Source: Prochlorococcus marinus CUG1435
GTDB lineage: Bacteria > Cyanobacteriota > Cyanobacteriia > PCC-6307 > Cyanobiaceae
Length of the DNA: 64,000 bases
NCBI GenBank assembly: GCA_017644375.1
Contig: JAEPLP010000001.1
Coordinates: forward strand, 496,001 to 560,000
Reading direction: 5' to 3'
The translations under genes were made by a program, and so were the position numbers. Positions 8,203-16,786 of this stretch are shown here, piece after piece. Position 1 is the stretch's first letter. Each line of letters starts with the position of its first letter. Under the pieces are notes generated by a model. It did no database searches, had not been told where the DNA came from, and saw only the letters and a program-made list of their open reading frames with translations.

Positions 8203-9726
8203 GTGAAGAAAGTTATCATAAGGAAAACTGAAGAAATAGAAAATTGGAGGAGAAATATAAATAGTGAAATTAACTTCATTCCAACAATGGGTAATCTTCA
8301 TAATGGACATATAAAACTAATATCAACAGCAAAAAATGACAATTCTAATGTTAATTTAGTAAGTATTTTCATTAATCCACTTCAATTTGATAACAAGTTA
8401 GATTTAGAGAATTACCCTAAAACAATTGATAATGATATAAAAATCTCTTTTTCAAATGGCGCAGATGCCATCTTCATCCCAAGTAATGAAGATATATATC
8501 CACCGAATAATAAAAATATTAAATTCCTAAAAGCTCCCAAAGAATTATCTTCTGCATTATGTGGATTAAATCGAATTGGACATTTTGATGGCGTTTGTAC
8601 AGTAGTTTATAGACTACTTAATCTCATCAAGCCAAAAAATCTTTACTTAGGAGAAAAAGATTGGCAACAACTTTTAATTTTAAAAAATCTTGTCCAAAGT
8701 AAAAAATTAAATGTTGCTATTAAATCTATTGCTACACAAAGAGATTTTGATGGGATTCCTTTAAGTTCACGAAATGTACATTTATCAAAAAACGAAAGAA
8801 AATTGATTAGTTTTTTTTCAAGTGAGTTGTTAGAGGCAAAAAAAATTTTTCAAAAAGAAAAAAAGATTAATTTAAACGAAATAATTAAAAAGCTATCAGC
8901 AAAAAAAATTACAATTGAATATTTGGAACATTTACATCCTCATACACTCCAAAAAGCAAGACTTGAGGATAATATTTCGTTACTTGCTGGTGCGGTAAGA
9001 TGTAGAGAAACAAGATTAATTGATCACGTTTTTCTAATGAAAAGAAGACCAATTATTGCAATTGATGGTCCTGCAGGATCAGGTAAAAGTACTGTAACAA
9101 AGTTAATAGCGAAGAAACTTAAACTTTTATATTTAGACACTGGAGCAATGTATAGGGCATTGAGTTGGCTTATGATAAAAAAAAGTATTGATTATAAAAA
9201 AGAAAAAAAATTACAGAATATTCTTAAAGATATATCTATTGTTTTCAAGTCAAATACAAATTCACATCAGGATGTTTTTATTAATAACTACTGTGTTACT
9301 GAAGAAATTAGATCACAAGAGATAAGTTCCATTGTTTCTCAAATTTCTTCAATAAAAGAAGTAAGAAAATTCTTAGTAGAAGAACAAAGAAAAATTGGAG
9401 AATCAGGCGGGCTCGTGGCTGAGGGAAGAGATATAGGAACTACTGTTTTTCCTAATGCAGAACTTAAAATATTTTTAACTGCTAGCATCGATGAAAGGGC
9501 CAAAAGAAGGAAATCTGACGAACAAAGTAAAGACTCACAAGAAATAGATCTTGATACCTTAAAGCAACTTATCAAGAAAAGAGATTTTGAAGATTCCAAT
9601 AGGGAAATTTCACCTCTAATAAAAGCTAATGATGCAATAGAAATTATTACGGATAGATATTCCATTAATGAGGTAGTAGATAAAATTATTGATCTTTATA
9701 ATGACAAGATTCCTAAAGAGGCTTAG
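8203..9726 (+). CDS. panC-cmk: Bifunctional pantoate--beta-alanine ligase / cytidylate kinase
   Basis: This 507-residue fusion has two enzymes. Residues about 1-280 are pantothenate synthetase, with PTMGNLHNGHIKLI (HxGH nucleotide motif), HFDGVCTVVYRLLN, YLGEKDWQQL and LSSRNVHLS. Residues about 283-507 are CMP/dCMP kinase, with IAIDGPAGSGKSTV (Walker A), LDTGAMYRALSW, and EGRDIGTTVFP. One domain makes vitamin B5 for CoA and the other makes CDP/dCDP. The panC-cmk fusion is a known cyanobacterial feature. It starts with GTG at 8203 and has no stop or weak linker between the halves. Confidence 0.96.
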   Translation: MKKVIIRKTEEIENWRRNINSEINFIPTMGNLHNGHIKLISTAKNDNSNVNLVSIFINPLQFDNKLDLENYPKTIDNDIKISFSNGADAIFIPSNEDIYPPNNKNIKFLKAPKELSSALCGLNRIGHFDGVCTVVYRLLNLIKPKNLYLGEKDWQQLLILKNLVQSKKLNVAIKSIATQRDFDGIPLSSRNVHLSKNERKLISFFSSELLEAKKIFQKEKKINLNEIIKKLSAKKITIEYLEHLHPHTLQKARLEDNISLLAGAVRCRETRLIDHVFLMKRRPIIAIDGPAGSGKSTVTKLIAKKLKLLYLDTGAMYRALSWLMIKKSIDYKKEKKLQNILKDISIVFKSNTNSHQDVFINNYCVTEEIRSQEISSIVSQISSIKEVRKFLVEEQRKIGESGGLVAEGRDIGTTVFPNAELKIFLTASIDERAKRRKSDEQSKDSQEIDLDTLKQLIKKRDFEDSNREISPLIKANDAIEIITDRYSINEVVDKIIDLYNDKIPKEA

Positions 9727-9737
9727 ATCAAATAAAT

Positions 9738-10211
9738 TCAAGAAATACTTCCCAAAAAACCGTTTACAGAGTCTTCTAAAATATCAAGGACATAGTCAAA
9801 GCCCTCATCACCTCCAAAATACGGGTCAGGAACTTCTTGCTCATGAAAAACTGATCTAAAATCTTGTATTTTTTTAATTGATGCAAAATCAGTTGAAGCT
9901 GTTCTATTTTTAAGATCATGTATATTTCTAAAATTTGAGTTATCCATAGCAAGAATATAGTTAAATTCGTCAAAATCTTTGCTAGTAATTTGACGAGCCC
10001 TGCTTAAGATATTTATATCTCTTCTTTCTGCCGCAATTCTCATCCTAGAGTCAGCTTTTTTCCCAATATGCCAACTCCCAGTTCCAGCAGAATCTACAAT
10101 AAAGCTATCGGTTAATCCTTTCTTTTCAAGTAGACTTATAAAGATAGCTTCTGCTGCAGGAGACCTACAAATATTTCCCAAACATACAAAAAGAACAGAG
10201 ATTTTTTTCAT
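9738..10211 (-). CDS. Low-molecular-weight protein-tyrosine phosphatase
   Basis: This 157-residue cytosolic protein has the LMW-PTP P-loop at the N-terminus, FVCLGNICRSPAAEAIF, with nucleophile Cys10 and Arg16 in the CX5R motif. The general-acid loop is at the C-terminus, in PDPYFGGDEGFD. The family removes phosphate from tyrosine residues or from arginine. The substrate cannot be read from sequence. It is convergent with panC-cmk (11 bp apart) and lies 32 bp downstream of pebB on the same strand, so it might share the peb transcript. Confidence 0.92.
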   Translation of the reverse strand: MKKISVLFVCLGNICRSPAAEAIFISLLEKKGLTDSFIVDSAGTGSWHIGKKADSRMRIAAERRDINILSRARQITSKDFDEFNYILAMDNSNFRNIHDLKNRTASTDFASIKKIQDFRSVFHEQEVPDPYFGGDEGFDYVLDILEDSVNGFLGSIS

Positions 10212-10243
10212 ATGATTTCAAATTCCAATAAATTATAAGACTT

Positions 10244-11005
10244 TTAAGTAGTAAATAAAACTTCTTTAATTAAAGATTCAGTAAATTCTTTACCAAACAA
10301 ACTCGACAACATTGGTCTCGCTGGATCATTATCTCTTCTATATTTTAAATAATTATTTTGACCATTTATTAATTCTTTTTGCAGTTCCATATTGGCTTCT
10401 TTGCTCTCGAAAAGAATTTCCAAATACAAATTAAGATATTCCTTAAATGAGGCATAAAGCTGATTAGCTATTAAAAAATCACTTCTTTCTTCTTTTGGTA
10501 ATTTTGACCAGATTACTCCTGGAGAAAAAAATCTAGCTACATCACCAGACATTGTCTCAGCTAAAGGGAGTGATGAATGACAACGAGTTTTAAGTTCTAT
10601 CAATTTTTTTAATAATTTATTACTATACTGATTTTCTATTTTTAATGAAGGCTGAAAGTCTAATACTAATAAATGACTATTAGGTAGAGAAACAAAATCT
10701 ACTCCAAAAAATGGGACGTTATAAATAGTATTAGGAATAATTAAAAAATTCAAAACAGAATAATTTGGACTATTAATACATACTGCTCTTGCGAATTTAA
10801 TTCTTTTTTTATGCGATACACCCCAAGTAAAGAGATTCACATTTTTTTTTGATTTTTTTGAACCATAAGTTGAATCTTTATAAGAATATTCCGAGGGTAT
10901 TATTTTTTCTAAACAGTTATATTTACTTAAATTATTAGTTAAATATTTTAGAAAATTATGCCATCTCCAAGCTGGCCTATAAAAAATCGTATCTTGTATT
11001 AACAT
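10244..11005 (-). CDS. pebB: Phycoerythrobilin:ferredoxin oxidoreductase
   Basis: PebB is the second ferredoxin-dependent bilin reductase in phycoerythrobilin synthesis and reduces 15,16-dihydrobiliverdin to phycoerythrobilin. The 253-residue length and the FDBR blocks fit: [15 protein letters not shown] near the N-terminus, the [23 protein letters not shown] core carrying the conserved catalytic Asp, and the C-terminal [17 protein letters not shown]. It begins on the base after the pebA stop, so translation is probably coupled. It is the third gene of ho1-pebA-pebB. No phycobiliprotein gene lies in the window. Confidence 0.93.
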   Translation of the reverse strand: MLIQDTIFYRPAWRWHNFLKYLTNNLSKYNCLEKIIPSEYSYKDSTYGSKKSKKNVNLFTWGVSHKKRIKFARAVCINSPNYSVLNFLIIPNTIYNVPFFGVDFVSLPNSHLLVLDFQPSLKIENQYSNKLLKKLIELKTRCHSSLPLAETMSGDVARFFSPGVIWSKLPKEERSDFLIANQLYASFKEYLNLYLEILFESKEANMELQKELINGQNNYLKYRRDNDPARPMLSSLFGKEFTESLIKEVLFTT

Positions 11006-11716
11006 TCAATGAATAATCTCATTATTTAATGTGAAAAGAAATTTATTAATAAATTTTTTTGTCCATTTTTCTCCAAAAAAAGATTTAAACAATTTATCTG
11101 CAGGGTCTTTTTCAAAACTGTACTTATCATATTTAATTTGATTAATCTTTATTTCTTCTGTATTTAAAAATTCATTTACTGGATTGGATTTATAAATATT
11201 CAAATAATTATTTACAAATGAATGGAATATATTATTTAAATCTCTATCAAGATTTAATTTATTTCCTCTACATAAAATCACCCATGGTGAGAAATACTTT
11301 TTTGAATCATATATATTCTTCATTTTATTATTATCAAATGCAGAATATTTTTTCTTAATACTACCTAAACTTGAACAATATTTTTCAAGATACTTGCCCT
11401 GTTGAATTAAAGGTTGATAATCAAGTATTACTAATAACTTTTGAGAAGTTCCAAACCATAAAATATCAGCTCCTAAAATAGGCATTTCACTATCAAAGTT
11501 TGGATAGGCTACCGTATTTAATACTTGTAGTTTTTTGCCACCATCTAATCTTGTTATTCGCCACTTTCTATATTCGGGAGATGAAAAAAGCCAATTTTTA
11601 ATAATATATTTTGCGTCTTCATTTTTATGTTCTTTGAATTCGCTAGATATTTGTACTTCATAACCATTTAATTCATCAATCTTGGTTTTAAGGAAATCAA
11701 CTAATGAATCAAACAT
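11006..11716 (-). CDS. pebA: 15,16-dihydrobiliverdin:ferredoxin oxidoreductase
   Basis: PebA reduces biliverdin IXalpha at C15-C16 and hands dihydrobiliverdin to PebB. The 236-residue protein shows the FDBR core [20 protein letters not shown] with a conserved Asp, preceded by [20 protein letters not shown]. The C-terminal block [18 protein letters not shown] also matches. The paralogue pebB directly follows without a gap, and ho1 precedes it by 6 bp, so all three make one operon. Sequence is highly A/T-biased, but the active-site Asp is kept, so I infer a functional enzyme. Confidence 0.93.
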   Translation of the reverse strand: MFDSLVDFLKTKIDELNGYEVQISSEFKEHKNEDAKYIIKNWLFSSPEYRKWRITRLDGGKKLQVLNTVAYPNFDSEMPILGADILWFGTSQKLLVILDYQPLIQQGKYLEKYCSSLGSIKKKYSAFDNNKMKNIYDSKKYFSPWVILCRGNKLNLDRDLNNIFHSFVNNYLNIYKSNPVNEFLNTEEIKINQIKYDKYSFEKDPADKLFKSFFGEKWTKKFINKFLFTLNNEIIH

Positions 11717-11722
11717 AAATTA

Positions 11723-12433
11723 CTAAGTCTCGGTGCTTCCTTTCCTTACTTTTTTTGTAATGTAATTAAATACAATCTTCCCCAAAACAGCAATCAAGTT
11801 ACCTTCAAGCTCCTTAAACATTTTCATATTGTAGGTAAAAGCTTGATTAGCTTCATCAATAATTTGATCAGCAGTCTTTTGATTTATTGGAAGTTGATTT
11901 AAAGTAAGGGAATATTCTTCCTTGAATTTCTTTTCATCAGCAATTAATTCAAACTCATAAAAATTTAAACCATCATTTCCCTGCAAATTTAATGCTTTTT
12001 TTGCGATCCTTTTCAAAATTTGTCCCCCAGATAAATCTCCTATGTAGCGTGTGTAGTGGTGACCAACCAATAGCTCTGGTGAATTTTTTGCCACCTCTCG
12101 GATTCTTTCAACATATTCTTTTGCTGAGTGAGAGATATTAATTTCGTTCTTCCAGTTTTCACCATAATAAAATTTAAGATCATTTATAAGAGTTTCTTTC
12201 CTGAATAATGATTTAAAACCTATAGGTTTTATTACCGGATGTTCCTCGTTGACCAGTCTTTCAATTTCTTCTTCCATAGCCTCATAAACAAAATATAAAT
12301 CACTAATTAATTTTCTATAAGATTTTTTTTCAACAACTCCTTTTAAAAAACAAGCTACAAAGCCAGTATTTTCTGCCATAGTGTGGGATTTTTTTGTCCC
12401 TTCTCTTAATTGTCCTGCAAGAGCGACTGCCAT
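11723..12433 (-). CDS. ho1: Heme oxygenase (biliverdin-producing)
   Basis: This 236-residue enzyme opens heme to biliverdin IXalpha, Fe2+ and CO using reduced ferredoxin. It closely follows the cyanobacterial HO1 pattern: LAGQLREGTKKSHTMAEN with proximal His17, then FLKGVVEKKSYRKLI, and the distal-helix block HHYTRYIGDLSGGQILKRIA. It leads the ho1-pebA-pebB operon. In an organism without phycobilisomes the bilin products probably serve a minor phycoerythrin or signalling, and heme iron recovery is another use. An unknown 143-residue gene lies 57 bp upstream on the same strand. Confidence 0.96.
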   Translation of the reverse strand: MAVALAGQLREGTKKSHTMAENTGFVACFLKGVVEKKSYRKLISDLYFVYEAMEEEIERLVNEEHPVIKPIGFKSLFRKETLINDLKFYYGENWKNEINISHSAKEYVERIREVAKNSPELLVGHHYTRYIGDLSGGQILKRIAKKALNLQGNDGLNFYEFELIADEKKFKEEYSLTLNQLPINQKTADQIIDEANQAFTYNMKMFKELEGNLIAVLGKIVFNYITKKVRKGSTET

Positions 12434-12490
12434 ATATTTTGAATTATTTTTGTAAGTGTATTTAATCTACAAGGAAAATACGTAAAACAG

Positions 12491-12922
12491 CTAATTTTTG
12501 TTACCAGCGGATGTTGTAGAGAATAACTTATAAAGTTCTTTACAAACCAAAAAAAGGTTATCTTTTTGTTCCTTTTGCGGTAGATGAGTGCCAGTCATTT
12601 CCCAATCACCGATGGTAGCCACTCTCCATCTCTCGGATGGGACAATCATACCTCGCATTATTATTCCCAACAATTTCGGAACTCTGTCATTATTATCATT
12701 ATCAATTCTTAATTGTAAGAGTATTGCTCTACATTCAATAAGAGGACTCCAACCAGGAAAATGAAACGCAAAATCAATAGTATCTTGCATGGATTCATTA
12801 TTTGAATTGTCCCAGGGACTAAAGTTTACGCTTGCATCTGGAAAATATTTCCTAAACAAAGCTGCAGTAGAAGCAATTTTATTAGCTATTTCAACATTTC
12901 TTACATTTGAACTCGCATTCAT
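12491..12922 (-). CDS. Conserved-type hypothetical protein (143 aa) upstream of ho1
   Basis: I do not recognise the family. The protein is predicted soluble and globular, with no signal peptide or membrane span. Aromatic-rich patches stand out (IDFAFHFPGWSPLIECRAIL and VPSERWRVATIGDWEMTG), typical of a folded domain. It is followed by ho1 after 57 bp on the same strand, so a link to bilin or heme metabolism is possible but only from position. It starts at ATG 12922, with a 210-bp gap to icd upstream. Confidence 0.75.
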   Translation of the reverse strand: MNASSNVRNVEIANKIASTAALFRKYFPDASVNFSPWDNSNNESMQDTIDFAFHFPGWSPLIECRAILLQLRIDNDNNDRVPKLLGIIMRGMIVPSERWRVATIGDWEMTGTHLPQKEQKDNLFLVCKELYKLFSTTSAGNKN

Positions 12923-13069
12923 AAATAGCTGAGTGTTTTTTTGAAAATGACATAATTTGCTTTAACTTGCATATTAACTACTTTTTCTTTTAATAAAGAT
13001 GTTGAAATGCTGATCAATAAAGTATTCCCTATTCACATTTGAATAATAAATTTCTAGGTTTTAAAGAAA

Positions 13070-13113
13070 ATAACTCATCGCAAATTACAATACGGGGAAC
13101 TTCAATGAGTTAT
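13070..13113 (+). promoter_or_regulatory. Hairpin-forming leader upstream of icd
   Basis: ATAACTCAT (13070-13078) and ATGAGTTAT (13105-13113) form a perfect 9-bp stem around a 26-nt loop, and AAAA/TTTT flanks could extend it past a bulged C. It ends 19 bp before the icd ATG, so it would lie in the mRNA leader. It matches no riboswitch I know. It could be a protein-binding leader, a small RNA or chance. Confidence 0.5.
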
Positions 13114-13132
13114 CTTTTATTAATTCAATGCT

Positions 13133-14557
13133 ATGCCAAAATTTGAAAAATTAATTTTACCTAATGAAGGCGAGATAATAACTTTTAATCAAGGCAATCC
13201 TAGTGTTCCTAATAATCCAATTGTCCCATTTATTAGGGGTGATGGTACTGGAGTTGATATTTGGCCTGCTACTCAAATCGTTCTTGATTCAGCGATTAAA
13301 AAAAGTTATGGAGATGAAAGAAAAATTAATTGGTTTAAAGTCTATGCAGGCGATGAAGCTTGCGAACTTTATGGAACATATAACTATCTACCTCAAGATA
13401 CTATTGAAGCAATCAAACACTTTGGTGTAGCCATCAAAGGTCCTTTAACGACTCCCATCGGTGGAGGTATTAGATCTCTTAATGTTGCATTAAGGCAAAT
13501 CTTTGATTTATATAGCTGTGTTAGACCATGTAAATATTATTCAGGAACTCCAAGCCCTCATAAAAATCCCCAAAATTTAGACGTTATTGTTTACAGAGAA
13601 AATACTGAGGATATCTATATGGGAATTGAATGGGAAGCGGAGGATAATAATTGTCTTGAATTAATTAATCACTTAAATAATGTTGTCATACCAAAAAGTA
13701 AAAATTTAAAAAATAGATCCATACCAAACGGATCAGGTATTGGAATAAAACCGGTGAGTAAATCTGGTAGCCAAAGGCATATTAGAAAAGCAATTGAACA
13801 TGCTAAAAGATTATCAGGAAATAAAAGGCATGTGACTCTTGTACATAAAGGGAATATCATGAAATATACAGAAGGTGCATTTAGAGATTGGGGATATGAA
13901 TTAGCAGTAAATGAATTTAGAGAAGATTGCATTACGGAAAGAGAGAGCTGGATTTTAGATAATATTCAGAAAAACCCAGAAATTACAATTGAAAATAATG
14001 CTCGAAAAATTGAACCAGGTTTTGACAAGCTTACAAATAACAAAAAAGCATTCATTTGCGAAGAAATTAAAGAAGTTATTGCATCAATATCAAATTCCCA
14101 CGGAGATGGGAAATGGAGAGAACTTATTCTTGTTGATGATCGGATAGCTGATAGTATTTTCCAACAAATTCAAACTCGACCTCAAGAATATTCAATTCTT
14201 GCAACATTAAACCTTAATGGGGACTATGTTTCTGATGCAGCTGCAGCAATTGTTGGAGGCCTAGGTATGGCTCCCGGTGCGAATATTGGCGATAATGCAG
14301 CAATTTTCGAAGCTACACACGGTACCGCTCCAAAACATGCTGGCTTAAACAAGATTAATCCAGGCTCAGTAATTCTTAGTGGTGTAATGATGCTTGAATA
14401 TTTTGGTTGGGATGAAGCAGCTAACTTGATTACTAACGGTTTAAGTAAGGCAATAGAACAAAAAAAGGTCACCTATGATCTCGCACGCTTAATGGAACCA
14501 AAAGTAGAACCCTTATCCTGCAGCAGTTTTGCTGCAGAAATTATATCAAATTTCTAA
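13133..14557 (+). CDS. icd: Isocitrate dehydrogenase, NADP-dependent
   Basis: Icd oxidatively decarboxylates isocitrate to 2-oxoglutarate, the carbon skeleton for ammonium assimilation. The 474-residue length is typical of the cyanobacterial enzyme. Visible blocks are PFIRGDGTGVDIWPAT, KGPLTTPIGGGIRSLNVALR with the substrate-binding Ser, VYRENTEDIYMGIEW, VHKGNIMKYTEGAFRDWGYE and FEATHGTAPKHAG. The last 4 bp overlap the convergent kinase gene. A conspicuous hairpin lies just upstream. In cyanobacteria NtcA often controls icd, but I found no exact GTA-N8-TAC site here. Confidence 0.97.
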   Translation: MPKFEKLILPNEGEIITFNQGNPSVPNNPIVPFIRGDGTGVDIWPATQIVLDSAIKKSYGDERKINWFKVYAGDEACELYGTYNYLPQDTIEAIKHFGVAIKGPLTTPIGGGIRSLNVALRQIFDLYSCVRPCKYYSGTPSPHKNPQNLDVIVYRENTEDIYMGIEWEAEDNNCLELINHLNNVVIPKSKNLKNRSIPNGSGIGIKPVSKSGSQRHIRKAIEHAKRLSGNKRHVTLVHKGNIMKYTEGAFRDWGYELAVNEFREDCITERESWILDNIQKNPEITIENNARKIEPGFDKLTNNKKAFICEEIKEVIASISNSHGDGKWRELILVDDRIADSIFQQIQTRPQEYSILATLNLNGDYVSDAAAAIVGGLGMAPGANIGDNAAIFEATHGTAPKHAGLNKINPGSVILSGVMMLEYFGWDEAANLITNGLSKAIEQKKVTYDLARLMEPKVEPLSCSSFAAEIISNF

Positions 14558-15909
14558 TTGTAAAAATTATTTTTATTTTCAAAAACTTTCCAAATATTAA
14601 CCAGTGAATCTTTAGTGCCAATGTTTCCAGGATGAGTAACAATTGGAAGTTTTGCGCCATTTTTTAGTTTGTAAGTCACCACTGAAATGCCTGTTAAAAG
14701 CTGTCCTTCAAGATAAACATAATCCGCATTAAGTCCTTTACTAAGAATCAAATTTGTTGTTATTCCACCTTTTGAAATCAAATATCCTATTTCATACTTC
14801 AAATCTGCGACTAATTCAGCAATAAAACAAGCAAGTAAATTATAAAAATTAAATAGTTCAGAAGAATCTAAAGACATAAATTTTCTTGAAGTAAACAAAA
14901 CAGGAGTTTTTCCTTTCTCAAAAGAAAATCTAATTTCTTTCAAAAATTTATTTTTAAACAAATTCCTTCGCTTCTGATTATTATCGGATGAAATAATTTT
15001 CAAGAATTCAAAAACATCTAATTCAACTGGATTGCAATTACATTTCTCTAATAAATTATTTAATTGTATTGTTGAAAGTTCTACATATGATCCAACAATT
15101 ATCAGTCCTGGAAGAAAACTCTTTTCTTTATTTCTTATTCTTAAATTAGAAAAAAATATTTCACTTTGAGAGACACTTTTTTTCTCAGAAATTGAACTTA
15201 TAAAACTTGCTGCAGTTCGAAAAAGGAATTTTTTTTGTTTAATTAATTTTTTAATTACAAAAGAAAATTTTTTTAGTTGAGAATAATTTTCTACATCTAC
15301 AACTACATGTTTATTATTCTTCAAATTCTTTAGTGTTTTAAAAACAATATTATTTTCTTCATCATTTAGCATTTCGATATCTGACAATAAAAGATTTTGA
15401 ATATCTTCATAATTTATTTGAGATTTACTCTGCTGAAATAAAAGATCCTTGACATTACTTGTCTCATATCCAAAAATTTTATCTTTTGCATAAATTGTTT
15501 GACTAATAGGAGTTTTATCAACAAAATGAGATCCATTAATTGTTAATCTTTTACCCTCTATGAAAGCTGGAATATGAAAAGTAGCATCGAAAGGACCTAA
15601 GCAACTATTTAGAGAAATTGGCTCTAAAAAGTTATGTCCTCGAAGAGTAGAGTCTCCTCTACTTATAAAAATAATTTCTTCTTCATAGGCTTGAGAAGCA
15701 ATTACAGTCTTAAGATTTTTGCAAATTTCCTCTATTGTTAATTTCGCATCATTTTCCGATAGTGACCTTGTATTAGCCAAAATAAAAAATAAATTAGATT
15801 TAGATTCAAAACCTTTTACTAAAGTTGAGCAGTCCCACTTAAGCATTAATAAGCAATCGTGAACAGTTTGAGAGCCTGTGGGATCATCATCTATAACAAC
15901 AAATTTCAT
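14554..15909 (-). CDS. Four-carbon acid sugar kinase family protein (DUF1537)
   Basis: This 451-residue protein is a member of the OtnK/DtnK-type kinase family. The N-terminal domain starts with VVIDDDPTGSQTVHDC and later has FISRGDSTLRGHNF and HIPAFIEGKRLTINGSHF. The C-terminal domain, joined by a lysine-rich middle of lower similarity, has LISKGGITTNLIL and LPIVTHPGNIGTKDSL, the nucleotide-binding part. Characterised members phosphorylate four-carbon acid sugars such as D-erythronate or threonate. The usual partner genes (PdxA2-type dehydrogenase, decarboxylase or aldolase) are not here, so the substrate is unassigned. It is the last gene of a co-directional set with a mutarotase and a hydrolase. 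Confidence 0.88.
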   Translation of the reverse strand: MKFVVIDDDPTGSQTVHDCLLMLKWDCSTLVKGFESKSNLFFILANTRSLSENDAKLTIEEICKNLKTVIASQAYEEEIIFISRGDSTLRGHNFLEPISLNSCLGPFDATFHIPAFIEGKRLTINGSHFVDKTPISQTIYAKDKIFGYETSNVKDLLFQQSKSQINYEDIQNLLLSDIEMLNDEENNIVFKTLKNLKNNKHVVVDVENYSQLKKFSFVIKKLIKQKKFLFRTAASFISSISEKKSVSQSEIFFSNLRIRNKEKSFLPGLIIVGSYVELSTIQLNNLLEKCNCNPVELDVFEFLKIISSDNNQKRRNLFKNKFLKEIRFSFEKGKTPVLFTSRKFMSLDSSELFNFYNLLACFIAELVADLKYEIGYLISKGGITTNLILSKGLNADYVYLEGQLLTGISVVTYKLKNGAKLPIVTHPGNIGTKDSLVNIWKVFENKNNFYN

Positions 15910-15922
15910 AAGTATTGCATAA

Positions 15923-16777
15923 TTACTTAAGAGATTTTATTTGTATTGAGGCATTTAACCCTTTACTATCATTTGAAGGAATCATAATTTTTCTAAATCC
16001 ATCAACAAAAGAATTTCGGGGACTAGTCCAAGGTTCGAGACATATCATTCTTCTTGGAGGATCACTCCAAATAACGCCTAGATCAAAAGGATATGGATGA
16101 TTTAAAGTTACCTCTCTTTTAAAAATTTTATCTCGAAAAGAGCTTTTACCTGAAGTATACATAAGTAGATCAACTCCTAAATTAATTTTGTTTAATTCAT
16201 CCAAAGTATTACTTATAGTATTTCTTTCTTGATCCTGACAATTAAGTGGATTATCAACAAACTCTAAATTTTTGAAATCTGAAATCTTAAAATAAGGATG
16301 CAAACCAAAATTTATAGGCATAGCAAAGTCTGTTTTATTATAAATTGTAATTTCAAATTCTAAACGGTTGATTTTTAAGGTGACTTCTATTTTTAGTTCA
16401 AAATCAAAAGGATAATATTTTTTGGTTTTTTCAGATGCATTTAAGAAAAAGCATAAAATTTTTCGATTTTCATTGAAGGAGTATTGCCATTGCAAATCCC
16501 TAGCGAAACCATGTTGTGGTAATTGCAAATAACCGTTTCCAAACACTGAACTAGAGGTATTGAGATTTCCACAAATTGGAAACAAGATTGGAATGCCTCC
16601 TCTAATACTTTTTGTTTTGTCCATAAATCTTTTTTCATCGAAATAAAGTATTTCATTACTATCCGAAACCCAATTTGTGATAACGCCTCCTCTTTCAGGA
16701 CAAAATTTAATGTAATTATTTTTATCTAATTGAAAGACAAAAATTCCTTGTTCCTCATTAGATAATTCAAGTTTCAC
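15923..16777 (-). CDS. Aldose 1-epimerase / hexose-phosphate mutarotase family protein
   Basis: This 284-residue all-beta protein resembles galactose mutarotase-like enzymes that equilibrate alpha and beta anomers of hexoses or hexose phosphates. Landmarks are FCPERGGVITNWV, FDEKRFMDKTKSIRGGIP and FPICGNL, the LPQHGFARDLQW segment with the catalytic His, and NFGLHPYFKIS with a second conserved His. The C-terminus has ICLEPWTSPRNSF. The GGIPILFP pattern resembles the glucose-6-phosphate 1-epimerase branch, so a hexose phosphate substrate is plausible. It starts at GTG 16777, 9 bp after the hydrolase gene, and is followed 13 bp later by the DUF1537 kinase. Confidence 0.87.
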   Translation of the reverse strand: MKLELSNEEQGIFVFQLDKNNYIKFCPERGGVITNWVSDSNEILYFDEKRFMDKTKSIRGGIPILFPICGNLNTSSSVFGNGYLQLPQHGFARDLQWQYSFNENRKILCFFLNASEKTKKYYPFDFELKIEVTLKINRLEFEITIYNKTDFAMPINFGLHPYFKISDFKNLEFVDNPLNCQDQERNTISNTLDELNKINLGVDLLMYTSGKSSFRDKIFKREVTLNHPYPFDLGVIWSDPPRRMICLEPWTSPRNSFVDGFRKIMIPSNDSKGLNASIQIKSLK

Positions 16778-16786
16778 GATTATTAC

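Noticed and set aside
13022-13036. Possible NtcA site before icd (GTATTCCCTATTCAC)
   Set aside because: Spacing is one base too long for GTA-N8-TAC, and the right half is wrong; not called.
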